A stretch of 64,000 nucleotides of DNA from UBA6107 sp034430175 (GTDB lineage: Bacteria; Chloroflexota; Anaerolineae; Anaerolineales; Anaerolineaceae), in contig DAOUFI010000004.1 of the NCBI GenBank assembly GCA_034430175.1, positions 139,198 to 203,197 of the forward strand, read 5' to 3'. Of this stretch, positions 25,968-35,251 are shown one piece after another (the stretch's first letter is position 1; each line of letters opens with the position of its first letter). The translations under genes and the position numbers were made by a program. Under the pieces are notes generated by a model. The model was not told where the DNA came from and made no database searches. It was given only the letters and a program-made list of their open reading frames with translations.

Positions 25968-27305
25968 TTATTTTGTGGTGGAGGCCTGTGCCGCACGTGC
26001 TTCAAGCTGTTTATGCAATGCTTCGATGTCTTTGGGGATGAAAATAATTGCGAAGATCATGAAGATTATACACAATCCCCAGGCGCTGGTACAGATGACT
26101 TTGATGGCATTACCGACTGAGGTGGCATCCGCCAGCAAACCCGCGAGGATGGGAGCAACCCAGGCGCCGGCGTTCTCGATGAGACTTTCGATCGACTGAG
26201 CCGAAGAACGAACTTCTGGAAGCGTAACATCGTACATGGTGGAGATGATGTTTGGCGAGGCGAAAGGCATGAAGAAAGCCGCCAGACCCATGAGGATACC
26301 GAAAACTAATACCTGACTGTTAGGCACGCTAAGGGCAGCAAATAGACCGATCATACCCAGAATAATTCCTATCTCGCTGGCAATAAGACGGCCACCCTTG
26401 TGCTTTTTGAAGATCTTGTCGCCCAGCCAACCGCCAGCCGGGTAACCGAGAGCCATGAGCACCACCGCGGGAGCCATGATCATCAGGGTGGTAGTATCGT
26501 CATATCCGCGCTGTTTGCCTAGATAATCGAAGATATAGTATGTAATCACATTCCATGGGAAAACACCGGTAAAACCTTGGGCGTAAACCATCCACAGGCT
26601 CTTGCGCTGGAAGATTTGTTTAAGTGCCGACCAACTGAATTTGTATGATTGCCCTTCCACACCCTGAAGCTCTTCTTCGCCGCTACCACGAGGTACGTCT
26701 TTGACGAAAATGAAGATAAAGATAGAGAGGATAATACCCAGTGAGCCGGTGAGAATGAACACGTTTTGCCATCCTCCCAACGAGGTAGTGAACAGAAGAG
26801 CAATGACCATACCAATCAAATAGCCGATGGGTTGGGTTAATTGCAGGATACCATAGACCTTGCCGCGCACCTTGGGAGTATACAGGTCTGAGATCAGGCT
26901 GTACATACCTGGGTAGCTGGAATCATCAATACCAGTGGAAGAGCGGGTGGCCAGAAAATCACTGAAACGGGCAGGGGAGTGAAACTTGGGAGCTAGCGCG
27001 CTTAACCAGGTAGTGGAACCCCAGATGAACGAAGCAGCTGCCAATAACTTGCCGCGGTTGTAACGATCGCTCAACCAACCCCACAATGGGTAAAAGATGG
27101 TACCAACGATAAGGGCACCCGAGTTGATCAGACCCCACTGTGTGTAGGTCATATGAAAGGTACCCATAATGTCGGTCTGCAGCGGGCCGATCAGTAATTT
27201 ATCAGTTTGGTGTAGCAGCATGAAGATGAAGAAGATAACGATATTAATCTTGGCAGTCCGGTTCAATTTTGGCCTGCTGGATTTTACTGCTTCAGATGCT
27301 TCCAT
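25968..27305 (-). CDS. MFS transporter (12 TM)
   Basis: 445 residues, 12 predicted helices. The loop 2-3 motif A appears as GWLSDRYNRGKLL, and GVFPWNVITYYIFDYLG lies in the second half. Its overall look (HQTDKLLIGPLQTDIMGTFHMTYTQWGLINSGALI) recalls the Spinster-like and ACS-type organic solute carriers. Substrate unknown. It has a good ribosome site (CGGAGA) and its own terminator. The neighbour at 27602 is another MFS protein but of a different subfamily. Confidence 0.88.
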   Translation of the reverse strand: MEASEAVKSSRPKLNRTAKINIVIFFIFMLLHQTDKLLIGPLQTDIMGTFHMTYTQWGLINSGALIVGTIFYPLWGWLSDRYNRGKLLAAASFIWGSTTWLSALAPKFHSPARFSDFLATRSSTGIDDSSYPGMYSLISDLYTPKVRGKVYGILQLTQPIGYLIGMVIALLFTTSLGGWQNVFILTGSLGIILSIFIFIFVKDVPRGSGEEELQGVEGQSYKFSWSALKQIFQRKSLWMVYAQGFTGVFPWNVITYYIFDYLGKQRGYDDTTTLMIMAPAVVLMALGYPAGGWLGDKIFKKHKGGRLIASEIGIILGMIGLFAALSVPNSQVLVFGILMGLAAFFMPFASPNIISTMYDVTLPEVRSSAQSIESLIENAGAWVAPILAGLLADATSVGNAIKVICTSAWGLCIIFMIFAIIFIPKDIEALHKQLEARAAQASTTK

Positions 27306-27558
27306 AAAGAATCTCCGTATGAGGATTTTTTATTACAACGCAGATTGACCAATTTTAGACCCGTGCATTGCAACTGTCAAACATAATGGGAATGACGAAA
27401 AGCGGAATTTATCATAACAAAAATCTGTAAGTCGCTTGGGATACAATCAGTCCTGAATGTTGTGAATTCCTCTCTTAAACCCATCATTTTACAAGAATAT
27501 TCTCAGAAAACGTGCCCACAGGAAGGCCGTAGAGCGATTTTAAAGCGTTAATGCAATA

Positions 27559-27586
27559 AAAAATACCCTCAAAAATGAGGGTATTT
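27559..27586. terminator. Bidirectional intrinsic terminator
   Basis: AAAATACCCTCA and TGAGGGTATTTT form a 12-bp palindromic stem with a 4-base loop; A/T runs on both sides allow use from either strand. It ends the leftward MFS gene at 27602. The rest of the gap 27306-27558 shows nothing definite beyond promoter space. Confidence 0.85.
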
Positions 27587-27601
27587 TGCATGAAAAAGAG
27601 T

Positions 27602-29005
27602 TTACTCACTTTTTTCCGCGTCCAGCGGGATCTCAGGGATGGTGGAGATGATAAGTGTTGCCAGGGCCATGGCGATTGCCGCAGCTAAAAAGATCAGCTT
27701 CAGCCCACTCTCCAAGTTGACGGCGTTTTTTTGGATCAACCCCAGCAGGGAAGGGGCGACAGCGATCCCGGCCATCTGGAAGAAGTAGATGGCAGCCACG
27801 GCCACTCCGAGCAGGCGCCGCGGCATGGCGAATTGTGCCACCAGGGTGTGGATGGTGGGTATCATGCCCAGTCCGATGGCGGCGATCGAGGTCACCAGGA
27901 TGTACAGCCAGATCGGGGTAGCGGCAGTAAAGCGCCACATAGCCACCATCGCCGCGGTGACGATGAGATGCCCGGCGTTGTACATCCACTTGTAGCGCCT
28001 GGTGCGCGCCAGCAGCAATCCGGTGGGAATGCCCAGAAACGAAGCGATCAGAGTATAGGGCGTCAGCATAGAGCCGCTGACCGTGGGGCTGACCTTCATC
28101 ACGTCTTGGACGAAGATGGGAGAATACGACAGGATGGCCAGGAAGGCGAAATAGGAAAGGAATGCCGCGACCGCTGCGGTCATGAACGTGTGGCTTCTGA
28201 AAACCTGCGGGTCGAGAATAGGTGCCGCGGCGCGATGTTCGATCTTGATGAAACTGAACCAGGCGAAAAGTGAACCTGCGAGCAGGACAATACCGGGCAG
28301 CAATTTTGCCGGGTCTCCCAAAAACGAAATGCCAATGATAACCGAACCGGTGGCAAGAACCATCACCAGTGTGCCGGGCAGGTCTATTTTTGGATGCGCT
28401 TCCTCGCGGGTGTCTGGCAAGCCGACGGCAACCAGGATACCGCCAATCAGCATCAGCGGGATCGTGCCCCAGTACAGTGCGCGCCAGCCGAAGATACTTT
28501 CGGAGGCAATCCCTCCCAGCACGGGCCCGATCAGGGCGGCGATACCCGCAGGTAGGTTCAGCAGGCCGGTCCACTTGGCACGTTCAGCCGGTTCAAAGAG
28601 GTCTCCGATGGCGGTAAAGCACAGCGGAACGATGGGGAAATGTCCGATGCTCATGAACGTCGCGGCAGCTACAAGGGCGGCCATGCTTTTTGAAAAAGTG
28701 GTGATTCCCAGACCAAGTATGAAGATCGCGATCGAGATCAGCAGCAGTTTGCGGCGCCCGTAAATGTCTGACAATTTGCCAAAGAGTAGCGTGGAAGTCG
28801 ACCCGGCCAGTGCTGGCAGGGCGATCAGCCAGGAGAACAGCGACATGCCATTCAGCTCCGAGATCATACCTGGCTGCGCGATGTTGCGTCCGTTTATCAA
28901 GAGCACGCTGACGAACTCCGTCAGAAAGATCGTCCAGACGCCAAGAGAGAACTTCTTGTGGCTTGAGGATAAGCAGGTCATGCTTGATTGTGTGGGCTGT
29001 GTCAT
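27602..29005 (-). CDS. MFS efflux transporter (DHA2-like)
   Basis: 467 residues with 13-14 predicted helices. Motif A is GKLSDIYGRRKLL and motif C-like Gly/Pro-rich LLNLPAGIAALIGPVLGGI lies in helix 5, which points to proton-coupled drug exporters of the EmrB/QacA type. The drug range cannot be read from sequence. It is a single gene, divergent from the gingipain-like lipoprotein gene. Confidence 0.88.
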   Translation of the reverse strand: MTQPTQSSMTCLSSSHKKFSLGVWTIFLTEFVSVLLINGRNIAQPGMISELNGMSLFSWLIALPALAGSTSTLLFGKLSDIYGRRKLLLISIAIFILGLGITTFSKSMAALVAAATFMSIGHFPIVPLCFTAIGDLFEPAERAKWTGLLNLPAGIAALIGPVLGGIASESIFGWRALYWGTIPLMLIGGILVAVGLPDTREEAHPKIDLPGTLVMVLATGSVIIGISFLGDPAKLLPGIVLLAGSLFAWFSFIKIEHRAAAPILDPQVFRSHTFMTAAVAAFLSYFAFLAILSYSPIFVQDVMKVSPTVSGSMLTPYTLIASFLGIPTGLLLARTRRYKWMYNAGHLIVTAAMVAMWRFTAATPIWLYILVTSIAAIGLGMIPTIHTLVAQFAMPRRLLGVAVAAIYFFQMAGIAVAPSLLGLIQKNAVNLESGLKLIFLAAAIAMALATLIISTIPEIPLDAEKSE

Positions 29006-29233
29006 ATGAATACCTAATTATAGATTTGATTGATAGAGTCAGTTTACCATTTTGAGTTCACTCCAGGTCAAGGGAGAATAATGGCCATAATCCGGTCGTC
29101 TTTACCCTTTATCACTTCCGATTATTTAAACAAATCAGAAACTATGTGCTTTTTCTACCCTGTGTCCAAAAGTGCTACACTGTTGATATCTATTGATAGG
29201 TGGAAACCTTGGATGGTATTACGGAGGCCTGGT

Positions 29234-30700
29234 ATGCGGATGAGACTCTGGCTCGCAATCCTGATTGGACTCTTCTTTCTGGCAAGCTGTAATTTTCCTC
29301 TCTTTAGAACTCCTACTGTACCTGGAGCGGTTACAAATACTCCCAACTCAACCCTACCGCTGCCAACAGCAACCACGATCCCACCAACCGCGACCGAACC
29401 CCCACACGCCATGGATTCGACCGAGCCTTTCCAATTGGCCATCATCACCCCGGCAGAGTTCGTCTCAGTGCTGCAACCTTTGATGGATTATAAGAATAAG
29501 ACAGGCATGCCGGCACGCATTATCACGCTTGAAGAAATCTATACGCAATGTCAGGGAAGAGACCAGGCAGAGCAGGTCAAAACCTGCCTGGCGCAGCTCG
29601 CGCGCGTCAATGGCATCCAATACGCCATGCTCGTTGGTGACATGGACAAGTTCCCGGTGCGCTTCACCAAGGCCGACCGCGATGCCCCGGAGGCGGGCTA
29701 CACTGCCTTCTTCCCCACGGACTTATATTACGCGGATCTTTTCAAAGCCGACGGCAGTTTCGACAACTGGGACGCCGACGACGACGGTTACTACGGCGAG
29801 ATCTGTGGTGAGATCACCGACTGCCCACTCAACTCAGACATGGTCGATCTGACCCCCGATATTGCCGTTGGGCGCATCCCCGCTTCAAATGAAAAGGAAG
29901 TGGCAATCTACGTGCAGAAGGTCATCACATACGAGAGCACCGCCGCGGCCTCCGCCTGGGCTCGCACCGTACTGCTGGTGGCCACCAACACCTGGGTGGA
30001 CGGGAGCTGCAAGGGCGAAGATGACCTGGCCGGCGGTTTGCCCCAGGGTTACCAGACAATCAAGCTATATGAAGAGGGGTCGCCATGCCCTGCCACGCAG
30101 GTGCTCACCAGTGAGAACTTGATCGAGACGATCGATAACGGTGTGGGTTTCATCAGCTACATTGGTCACGGTGACAACACCATGTGGTGGAATTACCTCA
30201 CCATCAAGGACGTGGCTTCTTTGACTAACTACTTCTCCCCTGCCATCATTTTCTCCACAGGATGCGGCACGTCTGAATTTGGACCCCGTCCGCCAGCCGA
30301 CCCCTACCTGGATGTGAGCGGCATCCAGCATCCTGGCAATGCCGCCGGAGAAATGTTCACCGAAGTTCCTCCCCCACCCGCCAATCTCCAGACCGATTAC
30401 ATCGATGGTTTCGGTGAGGTCATGACGGTGCAATCCGAAGGCGGCGCGGTGTCATACGTTGGCGCCATCACCGGCTCGCAACCCTATTCCATCGAGTTGA
30501 ACAACCACTTTTTTGAGGCTCTTTCCACCGGCAAAACCACAGTGGGTGATATGTGGGTTTACATGGTGGAAAAGTACTACCAGCAAAATCAATTTCCGGT
30601 CTACGTCGATCCTCCCGATTGGACCGTGCTGGCGCGCTTCCACCAGCCCTGGAAGTTCATGCTCTTCGGCGATCCGTCGCTGCGGGTGGGTGGAGTGTAG
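29234..30700 (+). CDS. Lipoprotein with gingipain-like (C25, clan CD) cysteine peptidase domain
   Basis: 488 residues from the ATG seven bases after ACGGAGG; the open frame reaches further upstream but the signal fixes this start. Lipobox LASC (Cys19) then a Thr/Pro-rich linker to about 65. The rest fits the peptidase C25 fold: YAMLVGD, PDIAVGRIP, then the catalytic pair His in SYIGHGDN and Cys in STGCGTSEF, followed by HQPWKFMLFGDPSLRV. His-Gly and Gly-Cys are the clan CD signature. It should be a membrane-anchored surface peptidase or peptidase-like protein. Specificity cannot be read. Confidence 0.82.
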   Translation: MRMRLWLAILIGLFFLASCNFPLFRTPTVPGAVTNTPNSTLPLPTATTIPPTATEPPHAMDSTEPFQLAIITPAEFVSVLQPLMDYKNKTGMPARIITLEEIYTQCQGRDQAEQVKTCLAQLARVNGIQYAMLVGDMDKFPVRFTKADRDAPEAGYTAFFPTDLYYADLFKADGSFDNWDADDDGYYGEICGEITDCPLNSDMVDLTPDIAVGRIPASNEKEVAIYVQKVITYESTAAASAWARTVLLVATNTWVDGSCKGEDDLAGGLPQGYQTIKLYEEGSPCPATQVLTSENLIETIDNGVGFISYIGHGDNTMWWNYLTIKDVASLTNYFSPAIIFSTGCGTSEFGPRPPADPYLDVSGIQHPGNAAGEMFTEVPPPPANLQTDYIDGFGEVMTVQSEGGAVSYVGAITGSQPYSIELNNHFFEALSTGKTTVGDMWVYMVEKYYQQNQFPVYVDPPDWTVLARFHQPWKFMLFGDPSLRVGGV

Positions 30701-30754
30701 TTGAATTACCTCCACCAGCAAAAGCCGGGATTTACTGGCAATCCTCTGTAAGTT

Positions 30755-31531
30755 TTAACGATTTATTTCTTTAAGAATCTGCGGGTGCAGGTGTGGATTG
30801 GCCACGATCACCTCACCTCTAGCGAGAGAATCTGCACCTCCATTGTAATCGGTGACGATGGCGCCTGCTTCACGAGCAATGACGATACCGGCTGCCATAT
30901 CCCATTGCGAGAGACCCTTCTCCCAATATCCATCCAATCTGCCGGAGGCTACTGCGCACAGATCAAGCGCGGCAGAACCGTCGCAACGCATGGAACGTAC
31001 GCGGCGGATAAAATGTGCCCATTCGTTTGTATTGTTTTCGGGATTTGTCCAGGCGTCGTATGGAAAACCTGAGGCAAGCACAGCCTGATCCAGCTCAACG
31101 GTTTTGGATATATGCAGGGGAATGTTGTTTAATGTAGCACCCTTACCCGTCTCTCCAAGGTAAAGTTCCTGTAAGATCGGGTTGTAAACCACGCCAAGAA
31201 TTAACTCTCCTTTTGTCTCGAGACCAATCGATACCGCCACAAACGGATAACGTCGGATGAAATTGGTTGTCCCATCAATCGGGTCAACGATCCATCGACG
31301 ACCATGACCTTTCTTTTCAACCCCACTTTCTTCCGCCAGAATTCCATCCTCCGGGAAGGTTTTAGCTAGGCGTGTCTTGATCAGGTCTTCGCATTGTTGA
31401 TCCACTGTAGTTACCGGGTTGATTGCGCTGCCCTTCTCGCTCACCGTCAGGTTGACCTCATCCCAGGCATCGCGGATGATCTCACCGGCTGCGCGAGCAA
31501 TATTCACTGCTGTTTCCAATTCAAGCGACAT
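30755..31531 (-). CDS. Inositol monophosphatase family protein (SuhB-like)
   Basis: 258 residues. Metal and catalytic motifs are intact: E67/E68 (LAEES), D83-x-x-D86-G-T (WIVDPIDGTTNF) and the C-terminal WDMAAG with its Asp. It should hydrolyse inositol 1-phosphate or a related sugar phosphate with Mg2+. Ribosome site GAAAGGA. It is divergent from the DeoR-led operon; the shared gap may hold regulation for both. Confidence 0.94.
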   Translation of the reverse strand: MSLELETAVNIARAAGEIIRDAWDEVNLTVSEKGSAINPVTTVDQQCEDLIKTRLAKTFPEDGILAEESGVEKKGHGRRWIVDPIDGTTNFIRRYPFVAVSIGLETKGELILGVVYNPILQELYLGETGKGATLNNIPLHISKTVELDQAVLASGFPYDAWTNPENNTNEWAHFIRRVRSMRCDGSAALDLCAVASGRLDGYWEKGLSQWDMAAGIVIAREAGAIVTDYNGGADSLARGEVIVANPHLHPQILKEINR

Positions 31532-31560
31532 TTCCTTTCCTCATTCACTTTCTGAACTTG

Positions 31561-31576
31561 TTTCTCTTGTGAGAAA
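31561..31576. promoter_or_regulatory. Inverted repeat upstream of DeoR operon promoter
   Basis: TTTCTC-TTGT-GAGAAA, perfect 6-bp arms, 12 bases upstream of the -35. It lies between divergent genes and could bind a regulator such as the DeoR protein encoded next. Direct repeats rich in AAAAGC (31619-31640) downstream of the -10 are another candidate. Confidence 0.4.
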
Positions 31577-31588
31577 TATTAAAAAATG

Positions 31589-31617
31589 TTGACAAATCCA
31601 CTAAATAATTCTACAAT
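31589..31617 (+). promoter_or_regulatory. Sigma70-type promoter of the seven-gene operon
   Basis: TTGACA (31589-31594), 17 bases, TACAAT (31612-31617). The match is near perfect and the leader to the DeoR start codon is about 77 bases. Confidence 0.85.
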
Positions 31618-31700
31618 AAAAAGCAAGAAAAAGCACAAAAACGCTCAATAAAAATCAAATAAATACAAACTCAATCTTGTTCCTTTTCTCAGGTGGTGAA

Positions 31701-32456
31701 ATGATCCCAGCCAAAAGATACGAACAAATCATCAAATATGTGAATAAGAATAAAACGGCCTCTGTTGAGGACCTTAGTAGTTGGCTTGGTGTATCCAAAG
31801 TCACGATTCGTAGAGATTTGGATGAATTAGCAGCCAAAGGGCTCGTACTGCGTACCTTTGGAGGCGCCACTTCGGTGTTCAGCTACCTGTCGCAGGAAAT
31901 TCCTTCCAACGAAAAAAGCTCGCTTTTCTCAGCTGAAAAACAACGGATAGGAAAAGCCGCTGCCGAACTTATTGAAGATGATGATGTCATTGTGCTCGAT
32001 TCCGGAACGACTACCTTTGAAATTGCGCGCTACTTAACCAAACGCGTAACGGTGATCACCAACGACCTCAAGATTGCCATGGAGTTATGTATGCGCGATT
32101 ACGTCACCCTCTATATCACCGGTGGATTAGTGGAGAACAACCTCTTTTCCACAACTGGAAAGACGACTGAAAACTTCTTGAATGAATTTCATGCAGATAA
32201 ATCATTTCTGGCAGCTGATGCAATCAGTCTCAAGTTTGGTATCACCAACCGCACCGTTTCACAGGTTCCCATCAAACGTTCCATTGCCATGACCGGTACC
32301 ACCAAGATCCTGGTGGCGGATCATAGTAAATTTGAAAAAGAAACATTCGCAAACATCGGGTTATTGGATGAGCTGGATGTAATCATCACAGATCAGATGG
32401 AGGAGGATATCAGAAAGAAATATGAAGAGCTTGGCATCAAAATAATATTGGCGTAA
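31701..32456 (+). CDS. DeoR family transcriptional regulator
   Basis: 251 residues from MIPAKRYEQII, preceded by AGGTGG. The N-terminal HTH_DeoR has SVEDLSSWLGVSKVTIRRDLDEL spread over ~22-45; the C-terminal DeoRC sensor has LDSGTTTFEIARYL, VITNDL and GGLVENNLFSTTG, the phosphosugar-binding pattern. DeoR proteins usually repress a downstream sugar operon and release DNA on binding a phosphorylated intermediate. It is first of seven genes transcribed from the 31589 promoter, so it probably senses a product of the FGGY kinase or epimerase encoded below. Confidence 0.94.
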   Translation: MIPAKRYEQIIKYVNKNKTASVEDLSSWLGVSKVTIRRDLDELAAKGLVLRTFGGATSVFSYLSQEIPSNEKSSLFSAEKQRIGKAAAELIEDDDVIVLDSGTTTFEIARYLTKRVTVITNDLKIAMELCMRDYVTLYITGGLVENNLFSTTGKTTENFLNEFHADKSFLAADAISLKFGITNRTVSQVPIKRSIAMTGTTKILVADHSKFEKETFANIGLLDELDVIITDQMEEDIRKKYEELGIKIILA

Positions 32457-32504
32457 AGATTCACCAATTTATTTTAATTTTGTTGGCACCATAAAGGAGA
32501 TAAC

Positions 32505-34139
32505 ATGAACGATAAACAAGGAAAGGAAACATCCGTATTTGTGCGCAAATCTACCGGTCTGGTCAGAGAAGCGTCCTTCGCAGATGCAGCTATTTTCACT
32601 GCGACCTTCTCAGCTCCGGTAGGTACCACGCTCGCTTTCGGCCTGTTCTGGGCGCTGGGAGCTTTCCCTGGAACGAACATTCTCCTGGCCATTATCTTAT
32701 CGGCTGTGATCGATGTTCCAATTCTGATCATGATGGCCTACATGGCTTCGAGTATGCCACGCACTGGCGGCGATTATGTGTGGGTTAGCCGTATCCTATC
32801 CCCATCGCTTGGAATGGTCAGCAGTTTTGCTGCGGTTTTCTCAGCCCTCATCGGCGCCGCGTATTGGGCTCGAATCTGGGGCCCCATGGGTGTTGGCCCG
32901 ACTCTTGTCATTCTTGGCAACGTGGTTGACAGCCAGACACTTGTCTCTGTGGGTAACTGGGCGGGCGGAACCCTTGGTACCTTCTTGCTCGGTATGGTCA
33001 TGATCATTCTTCTCGTGCTTACCCTCATCTCAGGCACAAAGCGAATGTTCAAAATCCAGAACACTTTCTTTGCCATTGCCATGGTTGGTACTGTACTGGC
33101 GATGATCGTCTTCGCCTTTGGCAACCAGGCAGCTTTTATCAACAATTTCAACACCTTTGCCCAAAGATATACCAATGTAACAGATTCCTATAATCAGATC
33201 ATCGCCCTGGCTAAAGCAGCCGGTTACGACCCCTCTCTGAAGTCAACTTTTGGCGCGACTCTACCCTCCGTCATCTGTATTTTCACCTTCATGATGTGGA
33301 ACTTCTGGTCCGTCTACCTCTCCGGTGAGATGAAGAGCGCCGGTAACCGCAAGCGCCAATTGGGTATCATGTTCACCGCTTTGATCTGGGATGTTGGCTT
33401 TATCGCTCTCGGAGCCATGTTGATCTTCAACGTGCTCGGTAAGGAATTCTTCACAGCCATCAACTTCCTTTCCACCACGGCAGCCAGCCAGTATCCATTA
33501 CCTGCCAGCCCGTATTTCACCTTGTTTGCTGGTGTAATTATCAAGAACCCGTTGCTGAACATTCTTATCGCTGTCTCGTTCCTCTTCTGGAACCTGCCTG
33601 CGATGATCGGCAACACCTTCATGCCGGTTCGCTCCATCTTTGCCTGGTCGTTCGACCGCGTACTCCCCAAGAAACTTTCAGACGTGAACGAACGAACTCA
33701 CACACCCGTACCGGCAATCCTGGTTGTGGGTGCGCTGGTTACCGCGATATTCGTTTGGTCGACCCTCTCCACCTCTTTCTTCACTCTGTTAGCCATGGGT
33801 GTATTGTGCGGCGTCATTGAAATAACCCTGGTTTCAATCGCTGCAATCCGCATGCCTTACTCCCAAAAAGATCTTTATGAAACGTCACCGGCCAAGGGTA
33901 ACTTCCTGGGCGCTCCGGTGCTCGTTGTTACTGGCATTCTCTCCTTGCTGGTGATGGGTTTGGTCACTTTCCTTCTGATGAAATACCCCGGAATTGGTAT
34001 TGCTTCTCCCTGGCTGGCTCTTGGCTTCATTGGTGGTGTGGTAGTGGTTGGTCTTGCCATCTACTTCATCTCCAAGATCGTGCGCAAGCGCAGTGGCATC
34101 AACATCGACCTTTCCTTCAAGGAATTGCCACCCGAATAG
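32505..34139 (+). CDS. APC superfamily permease
   Basis: 544 residues, about 12-14 helices. The start FADAAIFTATFSAPVGTTLAF and MPRTGGDYVWVSRIL (helix 3 region) are typical of amino acid/polyamine/organocation carriers. It has a long extracytoplasmic loop (~205-255). An APC carrier in place of a sugar ABC importer is unusual for a DeoR/FGGY operon, and hints at an amino- or acid-containing substrate. Ribosome site AAAGGAG. It follows the regulator by 48 bases. Confidence 0.88.
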   Translation: MNDKQGKETSVFVRKSTGLVREASFADAAIFTATFSAPVGTTLAFGLFWALGAFPGTNILLAIILSAVIDVPILIMMAYMASSMPRTGGDYVWVSRILSPSLGMVSSFAAVFSALIGAAYWARIWGPMGVGPTLVILGNVVDSQTLVSVGNWAGGTLGTFLLGMVMIILLVLTLISGTKRMFKIQNTFFAIAMVGTVLAMIVFAFGNQAAFINNFNTFAQRYTNVTDSYNQIIALAKAAGYDPSLKSTFGATLPSVICIFTFMMWNFWSVYLSGEMKSAGNRKRQLGIMFTALIWDVGFIALGAMLIFNVLGKEFFTAINFLSTTAASQYPLPASPYFTLFAGVIIKNPLLNILIAVSFLFWNLPAMIGNTFMPVRSIFAWSFDRVLPKKLSDVNERTHTPVPAILVVGALVTAIFVWSTLSTSFFTLLAMGVLCGVIEITLVSIAAIRMPYSQKDLYETSPAKGNFLGAPVLVVTGILSLLVMGLVTFLLMKYPGIGIASPWLALGFIGGVVVVGLAIYFISKIVRKRSGINIDLSFKELPPE

Positions 34140-34198
34140 TTCGACGCTCTGATCTTCCGAGCCGATGCGATAGTTAATAGCAAAAAAGGTTGGACAAT

Positions 34199-34250
34199 AT
34201 AGTTGGCCTTTGAGATTATTACTGCAATCGAATTTCATAAGGCCAACTAT
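34199..34250 (+). promoter_or_regulatory. Large stem-loop between permease and phosphoesterase genes
   Basis: ATAGTTGGCCTT (34199-34210) and AAGGCCAACTAT (34239-34250) are exact inverted repeats around a 28-base AT-rich loop, followed by AATATTTT. It may be a partial terminator or a message-processing site that lowers expression of downstream genes. Confidence 0.6.
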
Positions 34251-34270
34251 AATATTTTAGTGAGGTGGTA

Positions 34271-35242
34271 ATGTTCAAGTTCGCCAAAGAGAAACAGACG
34301 ACGCTATATTTTGCCAGCGATATTCATGGCTCGCAGAAATGTTTTAACAAGTTCATTAATGCCGGAAAGTTTTACGGCGCAGATGTCATCATCATGGGTG
34401 GTGATATCACCGGTAAGTCGATTGTACAGATCGAAGAGAAAACAGATGGTTCTTACCGAAGCAATTTTATGGGCATTGAAAACTCATTTTCCAGCCTCGA
34501 CGAGGTGGAGAATTTTAAAAAGTCGGTTCAAACTGCAGGTTTTTACCCCTATATTTGCGGAATGGATGAATGGACTTCTTTGAAAAATGATACCGCGGCG
34601 ATGGATGTGCTCTTTGCCAACCTGATGAAGAAATCCCTTGAAGAGTGGATGGATTTCGCTGCAAAAAAGCTCAATGGCACAGGTATCCAGTGTTTCGTAA
34701 TGCCCGGAAATGATGATCCCCTCTCAGTGACCGATATCCTCAAGGAGAGCGACATTATCATCGACCCCGATTGTCGTGTTGTCCAAATCAGTGATAAATT
34801 GACTATGGTTGGCTGCGGTTATAGCAATCCCACTCCATGGGATAGCCCGCGGGAGTTGAGCGAGCCCGAACTCAAAGAGCTGTTTGACAAACTTATGAGG
34901 GATGTTCCTGACCCGGAGAGCTGCATCTTTTGTGCTCATGTGCCGCCTTATAATTCCACCCTTGATGATGCCCCGAAGCTCTCGAAAGACTTGCAGGTGC
35001 AATCCACTGCTGGAGTGATCGAAACCGCACCAGTGGGCAGCACGGCGGTGCGCGACACCATTTTGCAATACGGATTCCCGCTAAGTTTGCATGGTCATAT
35101 CCATGAAGTGCATGCCGTCAAGCAATTAGGCAAGACGCTAAGCATCAATCCCGGTAGTGAATACAGCGATGGCGTCGTCCACGGCGCGCTGGTGAGCTTG
35201 TCAGGTAATAAAGTCAAGAGCTACCAGTTGGTATCTGGCTAA
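34271..35242 (+). CDS. Metallophosphoesterase
   Basis: 323 residues. Calcineurin-like metal motifs are present: SDIHG (~18-22), GGDITG (~46-51), PGNDD (~152), CAHVPP and LHGHIHE near the C-terminus. The usual GNHD box reads GNDD, so the second-shell His is replaced by Asp. Such enzymes remove phosphate from small molecules, nucleotides or proteins. In this operon it may act on a phosphorylated intermediate or toxic sugar phosphate. The GTG six bases upstream is an alternative start, but the ATG fits a GAGGTGG ribosome site, although spacing is short. Confidence 0.88.
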   Translation: MFKFAKEKQTTLYFASDIHGSQKCFNKFINAGKFYGADVIIMGGDITGKSIVQIEEKTDGSYRSNFMGIENSFSSLDEVENFKKSVQTAGFYPYICGMDEWTSLKNDTAAMDVLFANLMKKSLEEWMDFAAKKLNGTGIQCFVMPGNDDPLSVTDILKESDIIIDPDCRVVQISDKLTMVGCGYSNPTPWDSPRELSEPELKELFDKLMRDVPDPESCIFCAHVPPYNSTLDDAPKLSKDLQVQSTAGVIETAPVGSTAVRDTILQYGFPLSLHGHIHEVHAVKQLGKTLSINPGSEYSDGVVHGALVSLSGNKVKSYQLVSG

Positions 35243-35251
35243 AGGATCAGC

